From Adiantum capillus-veneris (Eukaryota > Streptophyta > Polypodiopsida > Polypodiales > Pteridaceae): a stretch of 64,000 nt of DNA. Each line of letters opens with the position of its first letter. The stretch's first letter is position 1. A program made the position numbers and the translations under genes. The notes below the pieces were generated by a model. It was not told the origin of the DNA. It worked only from the letters and a program-made list of their open reading frames with translations, and made no database searches. Where the stretch lies: the NCBI GenBank assembly GCA_014529385.2, contig CM043968.1:28027013-28091012 (forward strand), in the 5' to 3' direction. Shown here one piece after another: positions 1-10,814 of the stretch.

Positions 1-1123
1 CTAGAGCTTGACAAAAACCTCAAACCAATTGAAGCCTATTGCATACAATGTTGCAAAAAGGGAGGACACTTTTTGGAAGATTGTCCTAAGAATCCTTTGA
101 ACAAGGGAAAAACTGTAGTCAACGTCGTCCAAGTGATGCCTAGTAGCTCATCAGAGAGCGAACCGATTGTTCCAATCAAGGTAATCACTAGAGCTCAGGC
201 AAAGAAAAAAAAACACAATTCCTTTGATGATTCGGAGAATACAAAAGTTTCTTCTCAAAGAATCAAAAGGAGCAGAAGCAAAAGATATGAGATGAGAAAA
301 CAAAAACAACGGGTTGAAAATGAAGAGAAAGCAAAAATTCTAGCCCAGGACAAGTTGAAAGAAACGGGCAGTGAATTTAAGGAAACAACTGTGAAATCTG
401 GAGGATCCATTCTGGTTGAAAAATTTTTGAGCCTATCAATGCTGCCTTGGAAGCCTACCAAGCCGGACTAAAAGCAAGCCAAAACATGAAAAACAGATGG
501 AAAAACTATCCATCTCCAGACATGGAAGCAGCTAAGCTGGAAGCTTATCAAAATTTGGTAAGAATCACCCAGGAAATGCTGGATAAACAAAAACCCAAGC
601 TTGAAAGTATTGCAAAATCGGAAGAGCTTGCGATAGAAGAAATGAAAGCAAAATCCGATGTGATGGCAAAACCCCACCTTGAAACAAATGAACCAGAGCT
701 CCTGGTGCTGGACAATGAAGATACCTTAGACGGAATTCCATTTGTAGAAGAAGATTGGCCAGGACACTTATGGGAAAAGGTAAGGGAGATCAATGATGGA
801 AGCCTAACTTTAAAGTCAGCCCCTATAGAAGAAGTCTGGTTGGATAACCTACCATCTGATATAAACCTGGATATACAATCCTTACACGGGGATTGCGGAT
901 CAGAGGCTTCTGGGATATCTAAACCAATGACATTAAAAACATTACCTTCTTACTTGGGAGATAATGAAGAAGAGTCTATCATTTGCAAAACCACTCAAGT
1001 CAAAAGAGTCAAATAGGCCCTAGAAGTAGATAACATTCATTCAATCATGTCTACACCTATCCAATGCACTCTCACTTTGGGGGAACTGTTGAAACTCGGT
1101 CCATACTTATGGAATGATTTATA
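1..1123 (+). pseudogene. Ty3/gypsy gag C-terminal part with a variant zinc knuckle
   Basis: Frame 1 is open from the window edge to a stop at 469-471 and contains CIQCCKKGGHFLEDC at about nt 40-84. This is a nucleocapsid-type zinc knuckle with one residue more than the usual CX2CX4HX4C. A Lys/Arg-rich stretch follows. Near 420-428 the frame shifts at an A/T homopolymer, and the protein continues in the frame of 447-1016 as an acidic, helical gag/pol linker. In-frame TAG stops lie at 1014-1016 and 1121-1123. Nucleocapsid knuckles bind element RNA during particle assembly. The methionines of the longer frames are not ATG, and the true start lies left of the window. The same element continues directly into the protease. 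Confidence 0.8.
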
Positions 1124-1620
1124 GAAAACCCTAGAAAAGGTGGGGATAACGGGGTTAATCTCTAAGAATCTGGGAAACTCAAAAAATGAAACGGAATACA
1201 AAGAGATTCGATTAGTTCCTATGAACAAGGTCGGAGAATATTATGAAGGGGAAGAAGGAAACACTACCCTCCCAGTGAAATATAATGACATTGAAACCAT
1301 GGCAATACTGGATAGTGGAGCTAGCATAGCCATAGTCACTAAAGCAGTATGGGAATCCTGCGGACAGCCAGCCATTAGACAGACACGAATGAAATTGCAG
1401 TTGGTTGACAGACACATTGAAAGACCGCTAGGGCTACTAGAAAAAGTGATAGTCAACTCATGTGGAATTGAATATCAACACACTTTTGCCATAGTAGACT
1501 TTGGGAAAAACTCAATTATGAAATCATATTGGGAAGACCTTTCATGCGACAGGTACAGCTTATCCAAGATTGGGGAAACGACTATCTATACTTAAAGCAA
1601 GTGGGATCTATACCAAGAGT
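1124..1620 (+). pseudogene. Ty3/gypsy retropepsin (first protease)
   Basis: This is the aspartic protease domain of the polyprotein. The active-site motif LDSGAS is encoded at about 1308-1325, followed by a beta-rich segment. The second family signature, ILGRPF, lies at about 1526-1543 but in another frame, so an indel sits between about 1500 and 1523. In the family this enzyme cuts the Gag-Pol polyprotein inside the particle. The order gag, PR, RT is normal for Ty3/gypsy. The frameshift means this copy cannot make an intact protease as it stands. Confidence 0.8.
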
Positions 1621-2640
1621 CAATCTAAAAGACCACACCTATAGAGATGTCTTGAAAACACCTATTCAAGAGTTTGATTCAGTCTCTTCGGTTGAAACTA
1701 AACTTCCATCATGGCTAAACAAAGACACTCCTATTTGGATGTGCGGAGCTTCAGAAAATGGAAGCTTAAGACGAGAGGAATGTATCCTAGAAAGAGACTG
1801 TACAGACAAAGCCTACATATCTGAACCCTTCCTAGAGCATTTCGAACCATTCAAGTGGACTCAAATCTTAGCGACAATGGATGTATGTGTGAATACGTCT
1901 ACGCCTACTCAATTTTGCAATGAGGATGGATACGACATAATTCCCATCCAAATGATGTCAGTCCTTAACATCGAGACAAACAAGGATGAGGAAACAAAGG
2001 ACTTGATGAAAGCTCAACAAGTCTTTTTTGACCTCTGTTACGATGCAACTGATGAGTTGGATGAACACTCAGCTACCTCTGAAGATTCGGGATCCGAAAA
2101 AGAACATACGAGAGCTCAACTACTCTTAAGGGGAAGGGAGGAAAAAAAAATTAACGTTCCAAACCAAAAATCAAGAAGACAAAAATGGTATAGAAGAAAG
2201 AGGGACACTAAAATTGTGAAAGCACGACCTATGCCATCAGTCTCCAGTAAAACACAATTCCTGATGTAGATAGATACTAAAGATTGTGTCAAGGACAAAA
2301 TAGCTGGCAGATATCCTTCGAACGAAAACTCAAAAATGTCTCAAACATCGAGAAAAACAAGGAAGGGTACTCAAGAAGAACATCCGAATAAAAAAACACT
2401 CATGACCAGAGTCGAGCGGAAAAAGAAATATCAAGAGTTGAAAAAATCTCTAAAGGAGAAATACACCACAGAGATGGAAACCACGGAAGAAGATGGGAAG
2501 GATGTAATGCATGTTCCATCCCATTACAAAAAGTATACTCTCCAAGATCGGAAAATCATAATCGAACAACCTATTAGGGAACTACGGAAACAAGGCGAGT
2601 CTTATGAAGGACCTGAAAACGCTAAAATGGTAGACTTGGT
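1621..2640 (+). pseudogene. Polyprotein spacer between protease and RT
   Basis: This region stays in the frame of the protease end (1529-2269) and, after an in-frame TAG at 2267-2269, continues in the same frame from about 2336. The predicted protein is rich in charged residues, with an acidic patch followed by a strongly basic patch (about 2090-2230) and a Lys/Glu-rich helix (2340-2500). I recognise no catalytic domain. Long spacers of this kind between PR and RT occur in several plant gypsy lineages. It is not a separate gene, because it is continuous with both neighbours. Confidence 0.6.
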
Positions 2641-3690
2641 TGAACCAGGAGAAGAGTTTAGGCCGGCCTACATTGCAAATGACCTAACAGAAGAAGAAGA
2701 AAAGCTTTTGTTAAGTTTGATAAAGGAATATCAAGATGTCTTTGCTTGGTCTTACAAAGATCTCAAGGGTGTTGATCCAGAAATATGCCAACATACCATA
2801 CCCATGAGAGATAATGCAAAACCAAGTAGACAGAGACCATACACTTAAAACAAAACATTTTCCAGAAAGATCAAAGAAGAAATTGAAAAACTAAAGGAAG
2901 CTGAATTCATTTACGAAATTGAACACACTCATTGGGTGTCCCCAATTGTGGTAGTACCTAAGAATAATGAGAAATTACAAGTGTGCGTTAATCTTAAAAA
3001 AGTGAATGCAGCTACGATTAGAGACAACTTTCCTCTTCCGATAACTGAGCACGTTTTAGAATGAGTGGCAGAAAAAGAAGCTTACAGCTTCTTAGATGGC
3101 TTTTCGGGATACAATCAACTTTTGATTGACCCAAAAGATCAGCACAAAACTGCTTTTGCAACAGAATGAGGTATATTTGCCTATCGGGTTATGCCATTTG
3201 GGTATAAACTCAAAGAGTATCTTCCGAAATTCTTGGAAGTATATATGGATGATTTATGCATACATTCTTCAATCCAATCTAATCATTTTGAACACCTCAA
3301 AAAGATATTCGAGAAATGTAAACTTTATAGGATTTGCTTAAACCCGGAAACCTGCACATTCATGGGAAGACAAGGCAAATTTCTTGGACATATAGTGTCT
3401 AAAAATGGCATAGCTATCGATATTGAAAAGATTCATGTCATTGCTAATTTGCCTAGACCAAAAACAGCCAAAGGGGTACAAGCCTTCATGGGACATTGTG
3501 GATATTATCGACGGTTCATCTACATGTATGCTATAATTGCAAAACCCATGTATAGCTTGATTACGCACTTTGAATGGACCGAGGCATGTGACGATTCCTT
3601 CATGAAGCTTAAGCAAGCTCTCACATCAGCTCCAATATTGAAAGCACCCGATTGGGATAAGGTATTCCACGTACATGAAGATGCTTCCAA
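2641..3690 (+). pseudogene. Ty3/gypsy reverse transcriptase
   Basis: The RT palm and fingers are readable. The lead-in is FAWSYKDLKGVDP, followed by VSPIVVVPK, SFLDGFSGYNQ, AYRVMPFG and the catalytic YMDDL at about 3242-3256, then a thumb with GHIVSKNGI and FMGHCGYYRRF. In-frame stops occur at 2846-2848, 3062-3064 and 3167-3169; the last sits where the family has Trp (TGG to TGA). Between MPFG (about 3194) and KEYL (about 3215) the family normally has roughly 15-20 residues (the TNAPATFQ segment) that are missing here. That is an in-frame internal deletion beside the active site. The enzyme is dead in this copy. Confidence 0.9.
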
Positions 3691-4100
3691 CTTTGCTATT
3701 GGTTGTATACTAGCCCAACCAGGAGATGGGAAAATTGACTTTCCTATTTCTTATGCTAGCCGACAATTGAATATGACAGAAAAGAATTACACCACCACTA
3801 TAAGAGAAGGACTAGGAATGATCTATGCCGTTTAAAAATATAGACATTACCTATTGGCCAACAAGTTTGTGTTCTTTGTGGACCACCAAGCCTTGTTATA
3901 TTTGGTCAACAAGCCGTGCAGCGCAGGAAGAATAGTGAGATGGTTCATCATTCTTCTCGAATTTGATTTTACTGTGGTTGTTAAAAAAGGAACTACACAT
4001 CAACGAGCATATCATTTGTCCAGGATTGTTTCAGAGGAATCACCTCAAGGGGTAGATGATGATCTACCAGATGTCTATTTGTTCTCTGTGGAAATGATAC
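3640..4100 (+). pseudogene. Ty3/gypsy RNase H domain
   Basis: The domain follows the RT connection without a gap. DASNFAIG (about 3680), a SYASRQLN segment and the NYTTTIREGLGMIYAV helix precede a stop at 3833-3835. The frame then resumes as KYRHYLLANKFVFFVDHQALLYL, where VDHQAL is the third acidic motif. RNase H removes the RNA strand of the RNA/DNA hybrid during reverse transcription. One in-frame stop is the only visible break. Confidence 0.85.
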
Positions 4101-4179
4101 CTAGATGGGTGGAAAAAATCGTGTCATTAATGACAATAGCTCAAGTGGATTCACCACTTCCTATCACAGTTGAACTAAT

Positions 4180-5900
4180 TGAGCAATCGGCTACGTATCA
4201 ATTACTAGCTGGGAGGCTATATAAAAGAAATCGGGACGGAATATTGCTTTTATGCATTAATCCTGAAGAAAGAGATCAATACTTAAGTCAAGCACATGTT
4301 ACCATAGTAGGACTTCACTTTGCGGAAGACGAAACTATGCAACGAATCTTAAGACTTGGAGTATTTTGGCCGACTATGAGGAGAGATGTTCGATCTTTTG
4401 TAAGAGATTACCCTCAATGTCAGGAACAACAACCCATTCCTCATGTAACATTGTTTCAAATGTCACCTGTTCCTAAATGGAGTAACTATCTGGTTACTTA
4501 CTTATCGAGCCGAACATTTCCTGAGGATATGAGTAAACGCCTTCAAAGAGCAATTGAAACGGAAGCAAGAGACTATGCTCTTATTGGGAACCAATTGTAT
4601 CAGAGAGGTAAGGATCAACACTTGCGTCTTTGTGCAAATGAAAACGAGTATATTCCGATTATAGAACAAGCACATGTTGGATTAGCTGGAGGTCACTTTT
4701 CTAGTGAGACCAACCCAAGAGAAATCTTCATGGCAGGCATATGGTGGCCAACACTTTTTGCAAATGCCAAAGAATATGTTCGAAGGTGTGATGCTTGTCA
4801 ACGAGAAAAAATGCCAACACCGATAGACAGTATGCCCTTAAGACCAATGATGGGGGCTAGAGCCTTCCCAAAATGGGGTATAGATTTTGTTGGATCGATA
4901 CATCCGCCTGCTTATAGAACCCAAGCTCAATATATCATTGTAGCTACGGACTATTTGACCAAATGGGCCGAGGCTAAAGCGACTCAAAAGAATGATGCCA
5001 GAACCACTGCTGCATTCTTATATGAGTAAGTATTCGTAAGGTATGGACTGCCAATAGAGATTGTCAGTGATCGGGGAACTCATTTCCTCAACGAGGTAAT
5101 AGAGTATTTACTTAATGAGTTTATGGTTATCCATAACAAATCAGCTCCCTACCACCCACAAGCAAACGGACAAGCTGAGCGTACGAATAAAATTCTTAGC
5201 TCGATACTGACCAAAGTGGTTAGTTCAGGCAACACCAACTGGGAAATGAATCTCCATGCAGCTCTATGGGCTTATCGAGTTTCATTCAAAACAGCTCTAA
5301 ATGCTACACCCTTTAACCTTGTTTATGGTCTTGATGACATACTGCCAATAGAATTTCTATTGTCGACCTTAAGGGTAGCACAGACTCTTGAATGGACTGG
5401 ACATGAATTGTCAGAAAGACTTGAAGATTTGGAAAAGCTAGATGAGCAAACGCTAACTGCGTAGCTTATATCTATGCACAAAAGAGGAAACAAAAACAAT
5501 CTTTTGATTCCCACTTAATCACCAAAATTTTCAAGAAAGGGGACTTAGTTCTAGTCTATTCCCTTAAGCAACGCATTCCCAAGTTTAAGAAAAAGGGAAA
5601 TGGACCATTTATCATTGAAGATGTATCTCCAAGTGGAGCAGTAAAATTGTCAACCATCGATGGTGAACCAATGGCTAATTGGATTAGTGGATGTCGTTTA
5701 AAGAAATACAATTTGCCACTAACCAATGAATTGTTAGAGAGAATGTATGCAGCCAAACAAAGGAAGATGAAGCGACAACAGGTTATTGATGAAGCCCAAG
5801 AGGAAGCTAGACTTCGAGTACTCAAGCGTAAAGCTGCTCTCAGGAATCAACAGATACCGATTCCCATCAACACTTTGGAAATAGATGATCGACAATAGAA
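4180..5900 (+). pseudogene. Ty3/gypsy integrase with two zinc-binding modules
   Basis: Two H2C2 modules lie in series. The first (about 4300-4430) has HX6H but reads YPQC instead of CX2C, so one cysteine is lost. The second (about 4670-4805) has HVGLAGGH and CDAC and is complete. The catalytic core follows, with D in GIDFVG (about 4880), D in VSDRGTHF (about 5068) and E in NGQAERTN (about 5170). A stop lies at 5027-5029. The frame shifts after 5464, and the C-terminal part continues as 5647-5898 with a DNA-binding-like basic tail. Each module is preceded by a similar lead-in (GRLYKRNRDG; GNQLYQRGKDQ), which suggests duplication or an old fusion. Confidence 0.85.
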
Positions 5901-5945
5901 TTACCTAAATATTAAGTTTCAACAGATGACGACCGGTTAGATGGA

Positions 5946-6572
5946 ATGGATCTCCGCATCAAAGTACATCTCAACAATCATAGCACCAATGCTTTGGTAG
6001 ACACAGGAGCTAGAGTGAATGCAGTCAGTTATTCCACATACAAAAAAGCAACAAGTCAAGCATTAATCGCGGGAATAACGACAATCAAAGGATGCAACAA
6101 GAACCCAACTCCAACATTGGAAGTAGTCAACTTGAACATGGTAGTACATGGATGCTCATGTCCGCATCAATTTGTATGCTTGCCAGATGAACACATGAAT
6201 GAGACGATGATTCTTGGCATTCCTTGGATGCATACATACAAAGCAGTACTAGATTGGGATACAAATCAGCTAAAGCTATCACTTAAGGGAGGGCAACTCA
6301 TTGTTCCTATTGCACCAAGAAAAGAGGAATGGAAAAGATACAATCAGAGTCCCAATCCACGAAGTAAATCTTCTCCATCCCCTCGACAAACAAATGCTAC
6401 AAGTAGCATGCAAGGAGTCAGACAAATTTGGGTACCAAAAACACAACTTGTGGATAAACCAAATCAGATCTGGGTGCCTAAAATTTCACCAAAGAAACAG
6501 AAGACGGTTCCAAGGATTCAAGCACAGAATCGACCATCTATGAACAAGGAACCTAACATGAAAAAGGTTTGA
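5946..6572 (+). CDS. Retropepsin-like ORF located downstream of integrase
   Basis: A 208-codon ORF starts at a real ATG 47 nt after the integrase reading frame ends. Residues 17-25 read LVDTGARVN and residues 89-94 read ILGIPW. The 72-residue spacing between Asp19 and Gly91 fits a retropepsin, with the catalytic D-T-G-A and the second hydrophobic-hydrophobic-G signature. The C-terminal half is basic and Pro/Ser/Lys-rich and contains the hexapeptide QIWVPK twice. It differs in sequence from the protease at 1124-1620. It has no internal stop, unlike the neighbouring pol. It could be an accessory ORF of the same element or a piece of a second element. Function is inferred from motifs only. Confidence 0.6.
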   Translation: MDLRIKVHLNNHSTNALVDTGARVNAVSYSTYKKATSQALIAGITTIKGCNKNPTPTLEVVNLNMVVHGCSCPHQFVCLPDEHMNETMILGIPWMHTYKAVLDWDTNQLKLSLKGGQLIVPIAPRKEEWKRYNQSPNPRSKSSPSPRQTNATSSMQGVRQIWVPKTQLVDKPNQIWVPKISPKKQKTVPRIQAQNRPSMNKEPNMKKV

Positions 6573-6605
6573 AAGAAAAAAGAGCACTTATCTTCTCTAC
6601 ACAAC

Positions 6606-7025
6606 GTGAAACCAATCAAACAGAGGCGAGTTAAGTCTAAACAGACTCTCAAGAACCATGCAGCAAACAGACCGAGCTACCGGTGGCGAGAAAAAGCCCG
6701 ACAAACGTCTAAAATGCTCCCCACAGCTCAAGCAATCAGTGTGCTTAAACACCCTGATGGTACTATCAAACAGAGATCACAAAGGCTACAGTATTTGCTC
6801 TTTGGAATACATCAACAGCAAACCTCGCCATCGAAAACCCTTGAGTTACTTACTCAAGACCCAACTCTTGCACAGCATGTTGAGTTGAATTGCATTAATC
6901 TTCATATCATGGTAGGGCCAATCACGGCTATGCATAGACACAATTGTTCAACCCATGCACACAAGTCGTCCCGGAGAATGCCATCTAGGAGGGGTGGAAG
7001 GATACTACTAAATGGCAATGTTTGA
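6606..7025 (+). other. Unidentified basic ORF at the 3' end of the gypsy element
   Basis: An open frame of 139 codons from GTG (no ATG at the start) encodes a Lys/Arg/Gln-rich peptide with no motif I recognise. It may be an eroded extension of the preceding ORF in another frame. It ends just before the purine tract at 7023-7040. It should not be treated as a proven gene. Confidence 0.25.
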
Positions 7026-7040
7026 AGAGGGAGGAAAAAA
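7023..7040 (+). other. Candidate polypurine tract and 3' LTR start
   Basis: The purine run GAAGAGGGAGGAAAAAAG lies at the end of the coding part of the first gypsy element and is followed within 6 nt by TGTTAACG at 7047. This is the expected layout of a polypurine tract before a 3' LTR beginning with TG. No matching 5' LTR is in the window, so the LTR itself cannot be confirmed. Confidence 0.4.
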
Positions 7041-7046
7041 GTTTCA

Positions 7047-7800
7047 TGTTAACGTGTGATTTTTTTGCAAAACTACCTAATAATGCCCTTATAATTCATC
7101 AAAACAAGGGAAAATTGAACCCACAGTTGACCTTTTGCAGCGCCGTTTCACACGAGACATGAGGGGTAAGTTCCTTACTAATCAATGATCCATTTTGTAC
7201 GGCCTGTAGCTAGTCTAAATCCCTAGAAAAAACCCTAGAATCCGAGCAGTGTACGAAGACCTACGACCTAAAAGTGACCATAGCGGCTTGTCAGCTTGAC
7301 CAAATTGGATGGGATTTGAACCATAGCATGCCCTAATATAATAGAACTATTTCATACCATCAGATGATCATTTGGCTGGGGTCAAGGGGGTCCTCAGTAG
7401 AGAATTAGGGTTTTTTGAGACATGTCAGAATTCCGACCTGACCCCACAGATGGCTTGCTAATGAGGCTCATATACAATGTATATGATTGGTTTGGAGAAA
7501 TCCATCGAGTAAAGCCCTCAAAAAGCGGAAAATGCCTCGAAGGTTACAAAGCCATACGAGGCCAAACTGACTCCAAATGAGCCAGAATTGGACAGGTAGC
7601 TTCACGATGATGTTACGGACAAGTCCAAAGCCTCAAAGTTGACCGACAGACCCAACAGACAGAGTAGTCACAAAAGATGGTGATTTCAGAGTCAACAGAG
7701 CATAAAGTGATGCCTGCATGACCAAACTTGACTAAATTCAATTTTTGACTTGTATTAGGTGTATGAAACATGTTTAGGTCAAAATTTATGTGAATTACAA
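7047..7800 (+). other. Non-coding stretch, possible eroded LTR
   Basis: I see no credible coding sequence. The stretch begins with TGTTAACG after the purine tract and may be the remnant of the 3' LTR of the gypsy element. No terminal CA or partner copy was found. Confidence 0.3.
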
Positions 7801-7816
7801 AGTTTTTGTCACTGTT

Positions 7817-8407
7817 GTAAATAATCGCGATTATTTACTTTTGCAACATTTTTGCATGGAAATTGTCAATTCACCTCACCTATCATGTGTACACACCTAT
7901 CACATGCCAAAAATCAAGTATGAGCCAAAATGACCACCCATTACTTGCAAAAATGCCAAAAAACGCAAAGAAGTCTCTGAAAGCCAAAATTATGGTTATG
8001 AGCAACTTTTCTTGATCCAAATCACCTCATAATTCATAACCAAGGTTTATATCATGCCTAGAACCAGTCTATGCCAAAAAATGTCATTTTGGAAAGAAAA
8101 GTTAATAATCGCGATTATTTACTTTTTGGCCAAAATGGGGCAATTTTGAAAAGTTGATCCAAAGTACATGATGTGATAATCCCACTAGCCAATTTTGAGT
8201 CAATTTGGATTTCAAAATCTCAAATTTCCTTTATATCTACTGTTTCAGAGACCTAAAGCCAAAATCTGGTACCATTTCCACCCTGTACATCCAAATGAGC
8301 CCAAATTTCCCTCAGAGCATGTGATTGGCACTTACTTCAAGCCTATAAAGCCAAAATTGCAAAAAAGTTGGAAATTTTTCCAGCTGTAAATAATCGCGAT
8401 TATTTAC
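7817..8407. repeat. Three evenly spaced palindromes with core AATAATCGCGATTATT
   Basis: Perfect palindromes centred at 7827/7828, 8111/8112 and 8396/8397 are spaced 284 and 285 bp apart. The first and third are 22 bp long (core plus GTA on the left and TAC on the right); the middle one is 16 bp. All are followed by CTTTT. They lie in the untranslated leader of the gag-like element. Degraded versions with CG changed to CA occur in the second copy at 13307/13308 and 13603/13604, and relics lie at about 12711 and 17835. The self-complementary sequence could form an RNA hairpin or cruciform, or bind a dimeric factor. Confidence 0.8.
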
Positions 8408-8464
8408 TTTTGATGCAAATTTTTGTTTTGACCATACAGCATCTGTGCTTGTTCAAAAATTGAT

Positions 8465-9508
8465 TTGAAGCAATTTGGACCATATTATCAGCATTTCAGT
8501 CTAAAAGGACATTCTGGAGAAAAATCGGACAACTCTGCTAACTTTGCACTCTATTCACTGAACAGGAGCAATGCAAGTCGCGGAGAAGGCCAAGAAGAAG
8601 TTAAACCAAAAGGAAAAACTGCAAGAACTGCCACCGTATCACAACTGGACCCTGCGTCAGTAAAGGCATCTTATCTTTCTAAGGAGCAGTTAGAAGAACA
8701 CCACACCACGGTCTTCACGGGTAGATTTAAGAGTGAAGAAGGGCATCCGGTGGAGTTGTAGATCTTGCCCAAAGAGGTTTATGATGTCACAGCAAAGCCA
8801 GAAACCAAAGAGGCTAACCGCAGGTTGGGACTCCAACACTTCTATGAACAGGAGCCCTGCGAAGTAGACTTTCAGAAGGCTTATGAGCTTCTGTCCACCA
8901 TCAAGGAAGACAGAACTGCTCAAATCTCAGACAACCAAGGAAATAAGGTAGAGGTTGTGATTACAAAGGAAATAGTGGCAGAGGCACTCAGATTGCCCAC
9001 TGAAGGGATGATTATGCAGGCAAGAGATAGGAAAACAGCGGGCACGTTTACAAAGGAAATAGCTACGGCTACATTTACCGATCTCATCCACAAGCAGGTG
9101 GAAGAGCCAGCCCGTCTGTACCATCAACATTTCCATTTCCTGGCAAAAAGGCCACCAAGGTACACTACACCAAATCATGTCGTGGCCACCACTTTTACAC
9201 AAGTTCGGAAGTCAACCACCAGACAGCCTGTGGACCACGCGCAATATGTGTTGACAACGCTGAAGGCCACTAAGAAGGAGGGAAAGATAACCTACTTGGG
9301 CGCACCTGAAGTCTTGACCAGAATAGCCTCTCATGCCATCGGCAAGGCCGACAATCTCCCGCCTAGAACACATGGATCTTGGCAGCTCCACCCTCTCCAA
9401 GATCTACAAGATCTGGTAAGCGATCATTTAAATCAGGTGATGAATCTGATGACAGTTCATCCGAGCAGCATAGCAGTGAAATCTCTGACAACGAAGAGAA
9501 AGAGCTAG
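8465..9508 (+). pseudogene. Gag-like protein, N-terminal block (copy 1)
   Basis: One frame runs from 8465 to 9508 with a single in-frame TAG at 8759-8761. Copy 2 has CAA (Gln) at that place, so the stop is a later change. The conserved block includes YLSKEQLEE, TGRFKSEE, PKEVYDVTAKP, NKxEVVITKEIVAEAL, EEPARLYHQHFHFL, QPVDHxQYVL and YLGAPEVLTRIA. It is shared with 13895-14580 in copy 2 at roughly two thirds identity by eye. I cannot assign it to a named family. Its position after the leader and the absence of other element genes suggest a capsid-like role. After about 9360 the frame shifts and the protein continues at 9519. Confidence 0.65.
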
Positions 9509-9518
9509 GAGGGAAAAA

Positions 9519-10810
9519 ATGAAGCGAAAAGCTGTGGCTGCTCACCAAGAGGAGCCAGCTCAAAAGCAAGCGAGATTTGAAAGAGAAAAAAAAGCATATC
9601 AGTGCACTAGGCAAGCACAAGGAAAAGACCCAGAAAAGTGGGTACCTACCGGCTTGAAGGGACCGCGAACGAAACATCATTCAAGGAAAGACGTCGAGGA
9701 TCCTAAGGATCATTTAGAAAGAATCTACGAAGAGGCAGAGGCCTTGAAGCTGAAAGAGGCTGAAGAAGCGGCTAAGAAAGATGAAGAAGCGGCTAAGGAA
9801 GTTGAAGACGCGGCAACTAGAGAGCAAAGCCAACCATCTCCCCGACCCACCTCACCGCCGTCGGAACAACAAGATCAACCCATGCCCACTCCACCATCAT
9901 CACCGCCAGGCTAAGAGACCATTGAAGAGGCCGAGACTGACAAGGCAACAGAGTCTGAGTTCACCAACCAAACTGAAGCTAAACAACAAACTGACCATGC
10001 CGAACAACATAAAGAAAAGGAAGCCGAACCAGAACCAGAACAGACAACCGAGGAAACTCACAAGCCGGCAGATGAAACTGATAAAGAGGAAGATAAATAA
10101 AAGGAGCAAACCACTACACATGCGGAAAAAACCAACATTGAGAAGGCAGGGAGGCCTACAATTGAAGAAACGGTAAGGGTTGAGACCACACAGCATGTCT
10201 CCACTCAACCAAAAACTGCCGAGGTTTCAAAACCTCAAGATGGCAAAGGAGAAGCAACCACCTCTATAGAAACACCAGCAATAACAACACAACAAGAAAC
10301 AACACAAGAAGCTGCCGGCACATCCGAACTAGCAAGACAAGGGGAGTGGCAGTCTAATGATGAGGTCATTGTACAAGTGAACGAGTATGCAAGGTAGATG
10401 CAAATCATGACGGAGAAACTCCACTCAGCAGCCTTTAACCGCAGTACTAAGGCCAAAGAATTAGAAATGGTCATCAATGCTCTTCAAGGCGAGCTCGACG
10501 ACAGAATGGCTACAATTACAGATCTCCAAAGGCAAGTACAAGAGCTCAAGGCTGAAGCATAACAACATCAATTAGCACGAGACAGCCAACAGAAGGAAAT
10601 GGAGGAGTTAGGTGACCTCCTGACTAAGCTATCTGATGCCTGCAAATTGAAAGATGAGCAGTTGACAGAAGTGACAAATGAACTTCTCACCACTTCTCTG
10701 TCCGCTCAAAAGATTCAAGTATAATAAAATGTAGCCAACGCATCATTACAGTATTCGGAACAGAGGATTAATGATCAAGCCACTTTCTTGCGGCAATTAA
10801 GATAAAATCC
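9519..10810 (+). pseudogene. Gag-like protein, charged linker and coiled coil (copy 1)
   Basis: This part starts with MKRKAVAAHQEEP, conserved in copy 2, then a block with GPRTKHHSRK and a Glu/Lys/Ala-rich helix, a Pro/Ser/Gln-rich linker (to about 9910), and, after frame changes, heptad-rich helices from about 10390 (KELEMVINALQGEL, QRQVQELKAEA, EELGDLLTKL). In-frame stops at about 10559 and 10723 sit where copy 2 has sense codons. The long coiled coil points to self-association. Compared with copy 2 the block has several indels. Confidence 0.6.
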
Positions 10811-10814
10811 AGCC

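Noticed and set aside
73-471. Separate gene starting at nt 73
   Set aside because: The apparent Met is TTG, and the frame is open from nt 1, so it is the inside of a gag polyprotein.
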